A DNA stretch of 64,000 nucleotides from Verrucomicrobiota bacterium (GCA_027623315.1 JAQBYD010000009.1:1-64000), one strand, 5' to 3'. Shown: positions 39,911-51,540, counted from the first letter of the stretch. The notes: generated by a model not told the origin, from the letters alone. Numbers and translations are program-made.

Positions 39911-39956
39911 TTTGATTATCCTGATCCGCTGTACGCTCGAAAGGGACCGATCCAAT

Positions 39957-41333
39957 ATGGCACGAATCCTACTGGTCGAAGACGACGTCACGACGCTCAA
40001 TATCCTGGGCACACTACTTCGCTCCGAGGGCTATGAGGCGGTCACCGCAGCGGGTGGAGTCGAGGCGAAGGAGTACCTGGCGGCCGAGAAATTCGACCTG
40101 ATGATCACCGACATCTCCATGACTCCCGTCAACGGGCGCGAGTTGTTGAAGCTGGCGCACGAGACATGCCCTGACATGGGGGTGATTATGCTCACCGCCC
40201 ATGGTTCGGTCGAGACGGCCGTTGAGGCGCTCAAGCTGGGAGCGTACGACTACGTCACGAAGCCGTTCAAGGTGGATGAATTACTCATCACGGTGCAGCG
40301 TGCGATCGACTTCCACCGGGCCATGAGCGAGAACGTCGATCTGCGTGCGCAGCTTGGATCGGCATACAAATTCTCCAACATGGTGGCTGTGAGCGCCCAG
40401 ATGAAGTTGGTGTGCGAAATGATCGAACGGATCGCGCCTACCGAGACGGCGGTCTTGATTTACGGAGAGAGCGGAACCGGCAAGGAACTCGTCGCGCGCG
40501 CGATCCATGACTACAGCCGCCGCAAGGAAAAGAAGATGCTCGCCGTCAACTGCGCAGCCCTTCCGGCCGATCTCCTCGAATCCGAAATGTTCGGACACGT
40601 AAAGGGGGCATTCACCGGCGCGACATCGAACAAAGAGGGACTATTCGAGGCGGCGTCCGGCGGAACGCTCTTTTTGGACGAAATCAGCTCCATGCCCATG
40701 GATCTCCAGAGCAAGCTCCTGCGTGCGCTGCAGGAGAAGGAAATTCGTCGCGTGGGCAGCAACGAGACCCGAAGTGTGGATGCGCGTATTTTGGCGGCGA
40801 CAAACGTGAAGCTCGAGGGGGCGATTGAAGATGGCACCTTCCGGCAGGATCTGTATTTCCGCTTGAGCGTGATCCCGCTATCGATAGCGCCTCTGCGTGA
40901 GCGGCGGGAGGATATCCTTCCGTTGGTCTCGCACTTCATGAAACGAGAGTTGGGAGATGCGAAGGAATTGCCGGCGCTGACACCGGAGACCTGCCGCGTG
41001 CTGACCCAGCACCCATGGCCCGGCAATGTGCGAGAGTTGGAGAACGCCATGAAGCACGCCTTGACGTTTACGAACGGCGACACCGTGACCCCCGACTGTT
41101 TGCCGCCGAAGATCGTCGAAGGCGCCGCGGCCGCGGCTGTGGCGATGCCGCGGTCGACGAAGGCAGATCAATTTCGTGGTGAGTCCCTGAAGAAGTTTCT
41201 CAAGGAGAAGGAAGAGGAATACCTGAAACAGGTGCTCGACGCGACCGGGGGCGACAAGCAGCGTGCCGCCGAAACGCTCAAGATCAGTCTGGCGACGCTC
41301 TACCGCAAGCTCCCCGGACACGACGACAAGTAG
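39957..41333 (+). CDS. NtrC-family sigma-54-dependent response regulator
   Basis: ILLVEDDVTTLNILG receiver; GESGTGKELVARAIH; GAFTGATSNKEG loop; C-terminal Fis-like HTH. Confidence 0.93.
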   Translation: MARILLVEDDVTTLNILGTLLRSEGYEAVTAAGGVEAKEYLAAEKFDLMITDISMTPVNGRELLKLAHETCPDMGVIMLTAHGSVETAVEALKLGAYDYVTKPFKVDELLITVQRAIDFHRAMSENVDLRAQLGSAYKFSNMVAVSAQMKLVCEMIERIAPTETAVLIYGESGTGKELVARAIHDYSRRKEKKMLAVNCAALPADLLESEMFGHVKGAFTGATSNKEGLFEAASGGTLFLDEISSMPMDLQSKLLRALQEKEIRRVGSNETRSVDARILAATNVKLEGAIEDGTFRQDLYFRLSVIPLSIAPLRERREDILPLVSHFMKRELGDAKELPALTPETCRVLTQHPWPGNVRELENAMKHALTFTNGDTVTPDCLPPKIVEGAAAAAVAMPRSTKADQFRGESLKKFLKEKEEEYLKQVLDATGGDKQRAAETLKISLATLYRKLPGHDDK

Positions 41334-41489
41334 CCAGCCTCTACGCCGCGATCCGTGGCGCCGAACGGGCAGCATGTCATGCGGCCGCAGCACCCGTACA
41401 TTTTCAGGTAGCGACGCGTTGCAGGCGACCCCTGGCACTCGAAGAGGCGCAGGGGTTGCTACAACTGTCGGAATTGAGAGTGGAGCGGG

Positions 41490-43646
41490 TTACGCGACCG
41501 GAGCGGCCTCTGCTTCCGCGCTCTTGTCGGATTCCTTCTTCTCCGCTTCCTCGTTGAGCTGCTTGTCCTTGAGGGCTTCGCGGCGACTGAGGCGCACGCG
41601 CCCGCGGTCGTCGATGCCGATGCACTTGACCCACATCTGGTCGCCCACGGTGCAAATGTCCTCCACGGTGTTGACGCGGAAGTCGGCCAGTTCACTGATA
41701 TGAACCAGCCCATCCTTGCCGGGGAGGATCTCGACGAACGCGCCAAAGTCCTTCACGCCCGTCACGACGCCGTCGTAGATGCTGCCGACGTCTGCTTCGG
41801 CGGTGATCGCATCGATCTCGCGGATCGCCATCTCGAGGGACTCGCCGTCGCTGCTGTAGACTTTGACGGTGCCGTCGTCTCCGATGTCGATCTGGGTGCC
41901 GGTGAGCTCGGTGATGCGGCGGATGTTCTTGCCACCTGGCCCGATCAGCTCGCCAATCTTCTCCGGATCGATGTGTACCTCGTGAATGCGAGGAGCGAAC
42001 GGCGAGAGTTCTGCTCTGGGCTCGCTGATGACCGTGGACATGAAGTCGAGGATATGAAGTCGCGCCTTCAGTGCCATGGCGAAGGCGGCTTCGACGAGTT
42101 CCCACTTCAGGCCGCGAATCTTCAGATCCGCCTGGAACCCGGTAATGCCCTCGGTCGTGCCGGCGACCTTGAAGTCCATGTCGCCGCAATGATCCTCGGC
42201 ACCCAGGATGTCGATCACCAGTTCGTCCTTGTCCTCTGAAGCGAAGAGGCCTACCGAGATTCCGGCGACCGGGCGCTTAAGTGGAACGCCCGCGTCGAGC
42301 AGGGCAAGGCTGCCGCTGCACACGCTGCCCATCGAGGTGGAGCCGTTGGACCCCATGACGTCGGACACGACGCGTACGGCGTAGGGGTAGTCATCGGGCA
42401 TCACTTCGGAAATGGACTTCTCCGCCAGGGCGCCGTGGCCGATTTCGCGACGTGAGACCCCGCCGACGCGCCCGCACTCGCCTACGCTGTAGGGCGGGAA
42501 GTTGTAGTGGAGGAGAAACGACTTCTGCCTCGGGCCGCCCGTAATCCCGTCGAGACCTTGCGAGTCCTTGGCAGATGCGAGGGTCACCGACGTTAACGCC
42601 TGCGTCTCGCCCCTCTGGAAGAGGGCCGAGCCGTGGGTACGCGGCAAGATTCCGGTATCTCCGGAGAGCGGGCGTACATCATCAGAGGCCCGGCCGTCAA
42701 TGCGCTTACCACGCTTGATGACGTTCTCGCGTACGAGTTCGATCTCGAGGTCGTCAAACGCGGAGCGATATTCCTCGTCGGTCATTTCTGGAAAGTCGAC
42801 CAGGAGGGCTTCCTTGAGACGTGCGCCGATGTCACTGACCTTGCCCTGGCGCTCCAGTTTACCGGGAATCAGCAAGACCGCGGCGAGTTCCTCGCCGACC
42901 TTGGCATGCGCCGCCTTTAAGATGGTATCATCCGACGCGGGCTCTTCGACGATCTTCTCGGGCAGGCCCAGCTTGCTGCGCAGTTCGAGCTGTGCGTCGA
43001 TCAGTTTGACGCATTCCGCTTGCGCCAGCCGCATGGCTGCCAGCAGGTCGGCTTCCTTGATTTCCTTGCCGCCGCCTTCGATCATCAATGGAAGCTCACG
43101 CGTGCATGCGTAAATCAGGTCGAGATCGCTGGTCTCACGTTCCTCGTTGGTGGGGTTCATGATGAACTGTCCGTCTACGCGACCGACACGCACAGCGGCG
43201 ATGGGACCCATGAAAGGGATCTCCGATAGGGTCAGGGAGGCGCTGGCTGCGAGGATACTGATTGCGTCCGAGTCGTTCTGGCCGTCCGCCGAGAGCAGCA
43301 TATTGATGATCTGCACTTCGTTGCGGTAGTACTTCGGAAAGAGCGGGCGAATCGGCCGGTCGGTAAAACGGGCCGTGACCGTCTCTTTTTCCGATGGACG
43401 CTGCTCGCGCTTGAAGAAGCCTCCCGGAAAGCGGCCCGCTGCGTAGAACTTCTCCCGGTACTCCACCTGGAGTGGGAAGTAGTCGATCCCTTCGCGCACA
43501 TGATCGGCGCGTGTGGAGGCGGAGAAAAGTACGGTTTCCCCAAGTTGAACGGTCACTGCGCCGCCCGCCTGCTTCGCGAGAAGGCCGGATTCGATCGTGA
43601 TTTGCTTGCCGCCGACATCGACGGATACGGATGTTGTGTTCCTCAT
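41490..43646 (-). CDS. pnp: Polyribonucleotide nucleotidyltransferase
   Basis: [51 protein letters not shown] (KH); S1 domain. Confidence 0.95.
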   Translation of the reverse strand: MRNTTSVSVDVGGKQITIESGLLAKQAGGAVTVQLGETVLFSASTRADHVREGIDYFPLQVEYREKFYAAGRFPGGFFKREQRPSEKETVTARFTDRPIRPLFPKYYRNEVQIINMLLSADGQNDSDAISILAASASLTLSEIPFMGPIAAVRVGRVDGQFIMNPTNEERETSDLDLIYACTRELPLMIEGGGKEIKEADLLAAMRLAQAECVKLIDAQLELRSKLGLPEKIVEEPASDDTILKAAHAKVGEELAAVLLIPGKLERQGKVSDIGARLKEALLVDFPEMTDEEYRSAFDDLEIELVRENVIKRGKRIDGRASDDVRPLSGDTGILPRTHGSALFQRGETQALTSVTLASAKDSQGLDGITGGPRQKSFLLHYNFPPYSVGECGRVGGVSRREIGHGALAEKSISEVMPDDYPYAVRVVSDVMGSNGSTSMGSVCSGSLALLDAGVPLKRPVAGISVGLFASEDKDELVIDILGAEDHCGDMDFKVAGTTEGITGFQADLKIRGLKWELVEAAFAMALKARLHILDFMSTVISEPRAELSPFAPRIHEVHIDPEKIGELIGPGGKNIRRITELTGTQIDIGDDGTVKVYSSDGESLEMAIREIDAITAEADVGSIYDGVVTGVKDFGAFVEILPGKDGLVHISELADFRVNTVEDICTVGDQMWVKCIGIDDRGRVRLSRREALKDKQLNEEAEKKESDKSAEAEAAPVA

Positions 43647-43787
43647 CTTTTTTCCTTCTGTTTCTTTCGCCCGGTCGTCCTCATACAAGACACGCCCCAA
43701 TGGCGTACTTTCGCGTTTGCGCGTGAGGAAGTAGTTGGCCTCGTCTCACCCCGAGAAGAAGCCGTAAGGAGGAGAATGCGCGCCGGA

Positions 43788-44051
43788 CTAACGCCGCAGT
43801 TTCAAACGCTTGATCAGATCTTGATAGCGTTTCTCGTCCCTACTCCTGATGTAATCGAGTAGTTTGCGTCGCCGGCTGACCATCTTGATCAGACCATGTC
43901 GTGAGCTGTGGTCCTTACGGTGCGCCTTGAGGTGCTCCGTAAGCTCTTCGATTCGGCGCGTCAAAAGTGCAACCTGAACGTCGGACGAGCCGCTGTCCTG
44001 GTCGTGGTGCTGATATTCCTTGGTGATGTTCTCTTTGGTAACCTTTTTCAT
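43788..44051 (-). CDS. rpsO: 30S ribosomal protein S15
   Basis: [68 protein letters not shown]. Confidence 0.95.
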   Translation of the reverse strand: MKKVTKENITKEYQHHDQDSGSSDVQVALLTRRIEELTEHLKAHRKDHSSRHGLIKMVSRRRKLLDYIRSRDEKRYQDLIKRLKLRR

Positions 44052-44148
44052 TAGCCGCTCGCCTGCCTTCAGGCTGTGATGGTTTGACTCCCGTTGCTGA
44101 TCGGAGAAACGGAACGTATAGCAGCGCCTCGATCGCTGCAACCTATTT

Positions 44149-45093
44149 TTAAGGAGAATTTCGAGATTGTGCGAGCAGGACTCGGCGGGCGCACTCGACA
44201 TCCTTGGAAATCTGCGCTGCGAGCGCCTTACCGTCCGGAAATCCCCTCTCCGGGCGCAGATACTCGCGGAAGGTCACGTGCAGCTCCTGGCCGTACAGAT
44301 CGCCCCCAAAATCGAGGAGGTGGACCTCCAGGAGCGTTTCTTGTGACGCCTCGATGCTGGGGCGGCAGCCCAGGTTCAAGACGGCGGGGTGATCGGATCC
44401 GGCGGTCGACGCGGTTGCCGCATAGACGCCGTGCGGTGGCAGCACCTGCTGCTCGTGCTTCACGTTTGCCGTGGGGAAGCCGATTTCCCGACCGACCTGC
44501 CGCCCGTGTTCGACCACGCCGCTCACGGTGTAATGGCGCCCCAACATGGCCGCCGCCGCCGCGAGATCGCCGCCGTGAATCGCATGGCGGATGCGGGTGC
44601 TCGAGATGGGCGTGCCATCCCAGGATACCGGTTCGGCCACGCGGACTTCGATCCCGTGCGCGCCGAGGAGTTCTGAAAGCAGCGCAGGGCTTCCCGTGCG
44701 TTCATGTCCGAAATGAAAATTCTGTCCCACCGCGACGTGTGTCAACGTTGGGATCGAGCCACGCAGCAGATCGAGGAAGTCCGCCGGGGATTGCGACGCG
44801 AGATCGCGGTTGAAGGTCATGAGCACGCATCCGTCGACGCCTTGATCATCCAGAAGGTGCAACTTGCGACCCGACGGCGAAAGGAGTGGGGGAGCGGTCT
44901 CGGGTTGGAGGACGACGCGCGGGTGCGGATCAAAAGTCAGGACCCACGTCTCGCCGCCGCCATCGGTCGCCACGTCGCGTGCCTGCCGGATGACGGAGGC
45001 GTGGCCTAGATGAACGCCATCGAAGAAGCCAATGGCGAGGCTCACTGGCCGCGTAACCTCCTTGAGCGCGGCGATATTGCGGAGGGTCTTCAA
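44149..45093 (-). CDS. ribF: Bifunctional riboflavin kinase/FAD synthetase
   Basis: [46 protein letters not shown]. Confidence 0.92.
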   Translation of the reverse strand: MKTLRNIAALKEVTRPVSLAIGFFDGVHLGHASVIRQARDVATDGGGETWVLTFDPHPRVVLQPETAPPLLSPSGRKLHLLDDQGVDGCVLMTFNRDLASQSPADFLDLLRGSIPTLTHVAVGQNFHFGHERTGSPALLSELLGAHGIEVRVAEPVSWDGTPISSTRIRHAIHGGDLAAAAAMLGRHYTVSGVVEHGRQVGREIGFPTANVKHEQQVLPPHGVYAATASTAGSDHPAVLNLGCRPSIEASQETLLEVHLLDFGGDLYGQELHVTFREYLRPERGFPDGKALAAQISKDVECARRVLLAQSRNSP

Positions 45094-45863
45094 GCGCCAG
45101 GGTCGTTTGCCTTGGTGACCTTGTGCACCGGGATGATGTGCTCGAGGAGCTGCGCCTTGTCCATCGCTTCGATCGCGGGGAGGGTCAGTGCGTCTTGAAT
45201 GGACCAGTTGCCGGCGCGTGTCCGCCGCAGCTCGTCGAGCACGGCCCCGCAGCCGAGTGTCTCACCAATGTCGTTGCAGATGGTTCGGACGTAGGTTCCC
45301 TTGCTGCAGTTGAGTCGAAAACTTGCGCGGGGCGGGTCGAACTCGATGAGCGTGAACTCGTAGATGTGGATCAGTCTCGGTTCGCGCTCGACCGTCTTCC
45401 CCTTGCGGGCGAGCTTATAGAGGGCGCGGCCTTGCATCTTGATCGCCGAAACCATCGGTGGCGTCTGCATGATGTCGCCGCTATACTTGCTGATTTCGCC
45501 TTCGAGCGCTTCGCGAGTAACGGCACTGGGGTCTCTTTCGGAGAGGACCGCACCGCTGGCGTCCTGGCTGTCGGTCGTGATTCCAAGGCGCAGGTAGCCC
45601 TCGTAGACCTTGTCGGAATTCATCACCGTACTCGACAGCTTCGTGCCGCGCCCGATCAGGATCACGAGCAGACCCGTGGCCTGCGGGTCCAGCGTTCCAC
45701 CGTGGCCGACCTTGTCGAACTGAAACTGTCGCCGGATATGCGCGACGATATCGTGCGAGGTCGGGCCGGCTGGTTTATCCACCAGCAGCAAGCCGTCGTA
45801 GATGTCGCGCGCCTGCAGGCGCGTGGCATCCGGACTACCGTATCGGCGAGGACTCTTCATCAC
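45090..45863 (-). CDS. truB: tRNA pseudouridine synthase B
   Basis: GLLLVDKPAGPTSHDIVAHIRRQ...VGHGGTLDPQATGLLVILIGRGTKL. Confidence 0.95.
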   Translation of the reverse strand: MMKSPRRYGSPDATRLQARDIYDGLLLVDKPAGPTSHDIVAHIRRQFQFDKVGHGGTLDPQATGLLVILIGRGTKLSSTVMNSDKVYEGYLRLGITTDSQDASGAVLSERDPSAVTREALEGEISKYSGDIMQTPPMVSAIKMQGRALYKLARKGKTVEREPRLIHIYEFTLIEFDPPRASFRLNCSKGTYVRTICNDIGETLGCGAVLDELRRTRAGNWSIQDALTLPAIEAMDKAQLLEHIIPVHKVTKANDPGA

Positions 45864-46203
45864 CCAGCTCCGTCAATATGCTCAGTACAGAATTGCCCTG
45901 CGCGATCGAGTCATCCAGGCAGAAATTCAAACGCGGGGTGTACTTCAGTGAAAGATCGCGATTGATACTCTCCTGGATCTCACGCCTGAACCGGCAGACC
46001 ATGGCCATGCCCTCGTGCTGCTGCTCGGGTTCTCCGAGGATCGAGATCCAGACTTTCGCCGAGCGCAGGTTACGGCTGGCGGAAACGCGCGAGACCATTA
46101 CCGACGCCGCGTCGCCGCCATGATCGGTGAGTAGACGCAGCACGCACTCGCTGATCTCTCTTCGGAGTAGCTCGTTGACACGGGTAATACGATCGCTTGG
46201 CAT
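45835..46203 (-). CDS. rbfA: Ribosome-binding factor A
   Basis: RITRVNELLRREISECVLRL...VSRVSASRNLRSAKVWISILG; RLNFCLDDSI. Confidence 0.88.
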   Translation of the reverse strand: MPSDRITRVNELLRREISECVLRLLTDHGGDAASVMVSRVSASRNLRSAKVWISILGEPEQQHEGMAMVCRFRREIQESINRDLSLKYTPRLNFCLDDSIAQGNSVLSILTELGDEESSPIR

Positions 46204-46240
46204 GGCACTGCATACGGTTCGGGCATTAGAACAGGAAGCG

Positions 46241-48415
46241 CTAGAGGGTCTGGGCTACTTCCGAGACGTCGAAGAATTCGATGGTGTCGCCCTCGGCGTA
46301 GCTACTGAAGTTCTCGAGGCGAATACCGCACTCCTGGCCTTCGCGGACTTCGCGGGCCTCGTCCTGGAAACGACGCAAGGAAGCGAGTCCACCGGTGAAG
46401 ATGATTTCGCCGTTGTGCCGAATACGCGTGCGTTTCCCGGTTCCAATCGTGCCGCTCGTCACCATGCAGCCGGCAATCCTCGAGCCCTTTGAAATCTGGA
46501 AGACCTGCTTGATCTCTGCTGCGCCCGTAACATGCTCTTGAATAAGCGGAGACAGCAACCCGAGCATCAGCCTGCGCACCTCGTCGATCAGCTCGTAGAT
46601 CACCGAGTGAAGATTAATCGTGACGTCGTGTTGCTTCGCGACCTTGTTGACCTCGGCTTCGATTCCAACGTTGAAGCCGATGATCAGGGCTCCCGACGCG
46701 CTGGCCAGCATCACGTCGTTGTTCGTGATATTGCCGGTACCCGTGAGGATGATGTTCAAGGTGATTTTGTCGCTCTTGATATCCGTGAGGGCCTGCTCAA
46801 TGGCCTCGAGCGTGCCCTGTACATCCGATTTTAGAACGACCTTCAGTGAGACTTTTTCGCCTTCCTTCAGGTTCTGGAAGAGATCTTCGGCGCTGGAGCC
46901 CCTAGCCGGACCCGTCAGGGAATCTCGCTTACGCTGCTCCTGTTCACGTTCCGCGGTCGACTTCGCCGCGCGTTCGTTCTCGTAGACCTGGAACACAGTG
47001 CCGGGCTCCGGTACGCCGCACAGCCCGAGGACTCTGACCGGGATCGAGGGGCCGACGCTCTTAACCTTGATGCCCTTGTCGTTGATCAGAGCCTTGGCGC
47101 GGCCCCAGAAAGGCGCGCAGTAAATCGCATCGCCGACAGCGAGTGTTCCGCCCGTGACGAGCATGTTCACGGTGGGCCCCATGCCCTTCTCGAGTTGGGC
47201 TTCGATGACGTATCCCTGTCCGCGACGACTTGGATTGGCCTTCAATTCGAGGACCTCCGCCTGCAGGGCAAGCATCTCGAGCAGATGGTCGATGCCATCG
47301 CCGGTCATGGCGCTGACTTCGCAGCAGATGGTCTCGCCACCCCACTCTTCCGGGGCCAGGTTCATCTGCTGAAGCTGCTGCCGAACTTTGTCGGGGTCGG
47401 CTGCGGGTAAATCCATTTTATTGATCGCAATGACTATGGCCACCTCGGCCGCCTGGGCGTGCTGAATGGCTTCGCGTGTCTGGGGCATGATGCCGTCGTC
47501 GGCGGCAACAACGATCACCGCGATATCGGTCAGGTTTGCCCCGCGCGCGCGCATTGCGGTAAAGGCCTCGTGGCCCGGCGTATCGAGAAACGTGATTTGG
47601 GTTCCGGGCAATTCGAGGGTCGATGCACCAATATGCTGCGTGATGCCACCGGCTTCACCAGTCGCCACGGCCGTGTCCCGGATCTTATCGAGCAGAGACG
47701 TCTTGCCGTGATCGACGTGACCGAGAAATGCGACGACGGGCGGACGCGGTTGCAGATCTTCCGGCCGGTCGTCGTCCTCCGTCTGCTCGACCAGCTTTTT
47801 CGTCGAGGGCGCATCGTGGTCGACCACTCGCCGGTGATACTCGAGCGTGAAGCCGTGTTTCTCGCAGATCGCCGTGGTGATCTTGATGTCCAGGCGTTCG
47901 TTGATTGAGGCGAGGATGTTCATGTTCATCAACTCCGTGATGAGCTGATTGGGTCGCAGTTTCAGTGCGAGCGCCAGGTCCTTCACAATGATAGGTCCGC
48001 GCGTGTGGACGGTCTTGCCTTCGACCGAGACGCCTTCTTCATGGCCCCCGTTCAGCGGCGCGATATCAGTGGGTATGACGACCTGTGGAGACGGTGCGGG
48101 TCGTGGAGCGGGTTTTGGTGCGGCAGGCTTTTTAGCGGCCGGCGCCGGTTTGGGATCGGGAGCGGGTTTCGGTGCAGCGGACTTCTTAGCGGCCGGCGCC
48201 GGTTGGGGATCGGGAGTCGCGGGCTCTTTCGCCGCAGTCGCTAGCGGGGCCGCTTCAGGTTTGATCCCTGGGGCCGCATTGCCCCTGAACCGTTCGGCAA
48301 CGTCGGAGTCGATACTGCTCATGTGGTTCTTGACCTCGATCCCGAGGTCATGCAGTTTGGCAATCAGCTCCTTGCTGCTGATCGCGAGTTCCTTGGCTAG
48401 TTCGTGTACCCTCAT
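46241..48415 (-). CDS. infB: Translation initiation factor IF-2
   Basis: [61 protein letters not shown]. Confidence 0.96.
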   Translation of the reverse strand: MRVHELAKELAISSKELIAKLHDLGIEVKNHMSSIDSDVAERFRGNAAPGIKPEAAPLATAAKEPATPDPQPAPAAKKSAAPKPAPDPKPAPAAKKPAAPKPAPRPAPSPQVVIPTDIAPLNGGHEEGVSVEGKTVHTRGPIIVKDLALALKLRPNQLITELMNMNILASINERLDIKITTAICEKHGFTLEYHRRVVDHDAPSTKKLVEQTEDDDRPEDLQPRPPVVAFLGHVDHGKTSLLDKIRDTAVATGEAGGITQHIGASTLELPGTQITFLDTPGHEAFTAMRARGANLTDIAVIVVAADDGIMPQTREAIQHAQAAEVAIVIAINKMDLPAADPDKVRQQLQQMNLAPEEWGGETICCEVSAMTGDGIDHLLEMLALQAEVLELKANPSRRGQGYVIEAQLEKGMGPTVNMLVTGGTLAVGDAIYCAPFWGRAKALINDKGIKVKSVGPSIPVRVLGLCGVPEPGTVFQVYENERAAKSTAEREQEQRKRDSLTGPARGSSAEDLFQNLKEGEKVSLKVVLKSDVQGTLEAIEQALTDIKSDKITLNIILTGTGNITNNDVMLASASGALIIGFNVGIEAEVNKVAKQHDVTINLHSVIYELIDEVRRLMLGLLSPLIQEHVTGAAEIKQVFQISKGSRIAGCMVTSGTIGTGKRTRIRHNGEIIFTGGLASLRRFQDEAREVREGQECGIRLENFSSYAEGDTIEFFDVSEVAQTL

Positions 48416-48425
48416 CGCCTGTTAC

Positions 48426-49682
48426 CTATTCATCTCCTGCCGGTGTTGCATTGGTTGCCGCCGCATGAACTGCCGCCGCCGTTTCAGCGTCCAGCCCAAC
48501 AAGTTCCTGCAGATCCTCCGACGTGGCCGCCAGAATTCCATCAATGCTCAGGAATCCGGCCTTGACCAGTTTTTCGGAGTTTTCCGCGTCGATTCCTTCA
48601 ATTGCGGCAAGACTCTTGATCGCCATCCCGACCTTGTCTTCGAAGCTGAGGGATGATTCGTCACGATGGACATCGATTTTCCACCCAAGCAGCTTGGCTG
48701 TGAGCCTCACGTTCTGACCGCGCTTACCGATCGCCAGGGATAGCTGATCGGAGTCGGCCACGACGTTGATCACATTGGGTCGTTCTTCATCGATATAGAC
48801 GTTCGTGAGTTTGGCTGGTGAGAGCGCGTTGGCGGCATACTGCCGCGGATCCTCGCTCCAGCGCACGATGTCGATCTTTTCACCGGACAGCTCGCGGACG
48901 ATATTCTTGACGCGACTTCCTCGCATTCCGACACACGCGCCGACAGGATCGACTTTGTCTTCGTTCGACTTCACGGCAATCTTGGTGCGATATCCCGGTT
49001 CACGCGCGAGCCCCATGATCTCGACGATTCCGTCAGAGATCTCAGCGACTTCCAGTTCAAATAGTCGGCGCACGAAGTTCGGATGACTACGCGAGAGGAT
49101 CAGATCCGGTCCGGCAACGGAGTTCTGGATCGTGACCACGTAGCAGCGAATTCGATCACCGATCTGGTACTCTTCGGTCGGGACGCGTTCCTTAGAAGGC
49201 ATGATTCCGTTAGCCCTGCCAAGGTCGATCACGACGTCGCTTCGATCGAAGGAGCGCACCGCGCCGCTTACGACGTCGCCCACACGGTCCTTGTACTCTT
49301 CGAAGATGATATCCTTCTCGACCTTTCTCATTTTCTGGAGAATGGCTTGCTTTGCAGTCTGCGCGGCAATGCGGCCGAAATTCGCAGGTGTGACTTCAAC
49401 GTCAACTTTGTCGCCGATCTTGACGTCGCTATTGATCTTCCTGGCATTGGACAGAGAGATTTCATCGTGGGGAGAACTTACTTTCTGGACGACCTCGACC
49501 GTCGCCAGCGCGCGGATATCGCAGGTGCTGCGATCGATCTCGACGCGAAGTTCCTTGGCGGGCCCTACACTCTTACGAGATGCGGAGAGAAGCGCGGATT
49601 CGAGCATTTCCAACAGGATCTCGCGCTCGATGCCCTTCTCTTTCTCAAGATAATTGACTACGGCTGTAAGTTCCGCATTCAT
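48426..49682 (-). CDS. nusA: Transcription termination/antitermination protein NusA
   Basis: S1 domain; YRTKIAVKSNEDKVDPVGACVGMRGSRVKNIVRELSGEKIDIVRWSED; KH domains. Confidence 0.95.
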   Translation of the reverse strand: MNAELTAVVNYLEKEKGIEREILLEMLESALLSASRKSVGPAKELRVEIDRSTCDIRALATVEVVQKVSSPHDEISLSNARKINSDVKIGDKVDVEVTPANFGRIAAQTAKQAILQKMRKVEKDIIFEEYKDRVGDVVSGAVRSFDRSDVVIDLGRANGIMPSKERVPTEEYQIGDRIRCYVVTIQNSVAGPDLILSRSHPNFVRRLFELEVAEISDGIVEIMGLAREPGYRTKIAVKSNEDKVDPVGACVGMRGSRVKNIVRELSGEKIDIVRWSEDPRQYAANALSPAKLTNVYIDEERPNVINVVADSDQLSLAIGKRGQNVRLTAKLLGWKIDVHRDESSLSFEDKVGMAIKSLAAIEGIDAENSEKLVKAGFLSIDGILAATSEDLQELVGLDAETAAAVHAAATNATPAGDE

Positions 49683-49730
49683 GCGTAATATCCTTTCTCT
49701 GCTGCTCGAACCGCATGCGATCAAAATAAA

Positions 49731-49751
49731 AGAGTGGGACAAGCCCACTCT
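49731..49751 (-). terminator. Intrinsic terminator-like hairpin in the nusA leader region
   Basis: Minus strand agagtggg-cttgt-cccactct followed by tttattttga, about 49 nt upstream of the nusA ATG. Confidence 0.65.
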
Positions 49752-49909
49752 CTCCTTGGCGCGGTCTCAGCGCAGCTATGTTTTAGGAGATGATCAGCAG
49801 CCAGTCTATGCGAGCGGCGTTTCGGTGGTCAAGCCGCAAAATCCCGATTCCGCAGAATTACCCGGATTTTGGTGGCTCTTCGCCGTTGCGCGGTGCTATT
49901 ACTCCCAGG

Positions 49910-50719
49910 ATGAACCTTGATCAATTCTGGAAAATCGTTCGTGAAAACCCGTCATATCGCACGCCGCAGGACCTCCCGCGCAGCGCACTGGACCGGGCAT
50001 TCGGGCGCTGGTCGGCGTGGTACTATCAGAAAATCGTGCGTATCGTGTGCGCGATGTCGATGCAGGCCAGAAAGGCGCCCATCACGCGCGAGATCTGGGC
50101 GGATCATCAAATCTCCATTCTGAATGCCGTCGAGGCCTGCGGGGGCCGATTCGATATCGACGGTTTCGAGCATATCCGGGGCGCAAAACCGCCGTACGTC
50201 ATCGTTTCCAACCATATGGCGATGCTCGAGACGGTTTTCATGCCGGTGCTCATGCAGCCGTTTACCGAGGTTACGTACGTCGTCAAAGAGTCCCTGATGT
50301 CCTATCCGTTCCTGGGAACGATTTTGCACGCCGTGGGGGCGATCCCTGTCTCCAGATCAAATCCACGCCACGATCTGAAGCAAGTCCTGTCCATGGGGCG
50401 GACAGTCCTGGATGGCGGCGGATCGGTGATCGTCTTCCCGCAGGCGACGCGTTCCGTCGAATTTTCACCTGAGCAGTTCAATTCGGTTGGTGTAAAGCTT
50501 GCGCAGCGTGCGGGCGTGCCGCTGATCCCGGCCGCGCTCAAGACCGATTTCCAGAGCATGGGACGATGCTTCAAGGATTTTGGGAAGATCTACGCTGACC
50601 GCACCCTTCACTTCCGTTTTGGAGAGCAGATTCCCGTCGGTGTCTCTACGAAAGACGCCCACGCGCGCACGGTCGAGCTGATCGAGACCTCACTCGCGGA
50701 GTGGAAGCGTGACGATTAG
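49910..50719 (+). CDS. 1-acyl-sn-glycerol-3-phosphate acyltransferase-like (PlsC)
   Basis: YVIVSNHMAMLETVFMPVLM (NHxxxxE, in place of NHxxxxD); GGSVIVFPQATRS. Confidence 0.72.
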   Translation: MNLDQFWKIVRENPSYRTPQDLPRSALDRAFGRWSAWYYQKIVRIVCAMSMQARKAPITREIWADHQISILNAVEACGGRFDIDGFEHIRGAKPPYVIVSNHMAMLETVFMPVLMQPFTEVTYVVKESLMSYPFLGTILHAVGAIPVSRSNPRHDLKQVLSMGRTVLDGGGSVIVFPQATRSVEFSPEQFNSVGVKLAQRAGVPLIPAALKTDFQSMGRCFKDFGKIYADRTLHFRFGEQIPVGVSTKDAHARTVELIETSLAEWKRDD

Positions 50720-50812
50720 GGATCCGAAGGCGGCCTCGCTATTCTGACGTAGAATCTCCAGCCGGATCTACTGGAGCGAGGGGACATCGTCGCGAACGCC
50801 GCGCTGCGGCTG

Positions 50813-50920
50813 GCAGAAGAGTTGGGGCAATCTGACCGGAGGGCTGGGACTTATGTCAGGGGAGTGGGGGAGGGGTGCCCAAGCGGTCTCCGGCCAGATT
50901 GCCACCAACTCTTCTTCTGC
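50813..50920. repeat. Intergenic imperfect inverted repeat
   Basis: gcagaagagttggggcaatctgaccgga (50813-50840) versus tccggccagattgccaccaactcttcttctgc (50889-50920). Confidence 0.65.
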
Positions 50921-50973
50921 TTTGATGTGCGTCGATCATCCCTTCGAAGTGTGAGGATTTGATGAGCATTGCA

Positions 50974-51279
50974 TCAGAAGGCGATTAATGTTTCCTCAGG
51001 GCTCTGGGCGTCGTTCAGGATACCGAGTTGAGGAAAGGCCAGGCGATGAACGACAGCGGGATCCCGGGGCCCTGGTGTCGCTGGCAGTGCTCTATTCGTC
51101 CTCGTCTTCTGGCCCTCAAAGGATACGACGTTGCCGCGAATTGTCGCCGCGCCCGCGAGCGAATTGCCGCCACCACCGGTGCATGCCGTAACGTAAAGGA
51201 GCACGCCGCAGGCTACGGGCAGCAGCGCGCAAAGACCGATCCTATGGCCCGTTTGAACTCGTCCAGACGTCGTCTTCAT
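50974..51279 (-). CDS. Small putative lipoprotein
   Basis: GLCALLPVACGVLLYVTACTGGGGNSL: signal peptide with possible lipobox; C-terminal part unconvincing. Confidence 0.4.
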   Translation of the reverse strand: MKTTSGRVQTGHRIGLCALLPVACGVLLYVTACTGGGGNSLAGAATIRGNVVSFEGQKTRTNRALPATPGPRDPAVVHRLAFPQLGILNDAQSPEETLIAF

Positions 51280-51360
51280 CGTGTCCAGCCTCCTTGAATG
51301 GGTCTGTTATCCATCACCATGATATGCGGTCGGCGCGCTTCGCGTCACGCTGCAAAGTCT

Positions 51361-51540
51361 TAACCCGGATATCCCACACTTTTCCTACTACGAACACGGA
51401 TAGCTCCGTCAGGCTTGATCGAAACAGGGCTTCGCCAATTCACAGTATGTCCATACAGTTTCATCGGCAAAGCCCTGTTTCGATCAAGCCCGACGGCTCT
51501 TCGCGCTCTCGCTACGAAAAAGTGTGAGATATCCGGGTTA
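51361..51540. mobile_element. MITE-like palindromic element, 180-bp copy
   Basis: Arms 51361-51436 and 51466-51540 are imperfect inverted repeats, ending taacccggatatc / gatatccgggtta; arm shared with 20439-20504. Confidence 0.75.
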
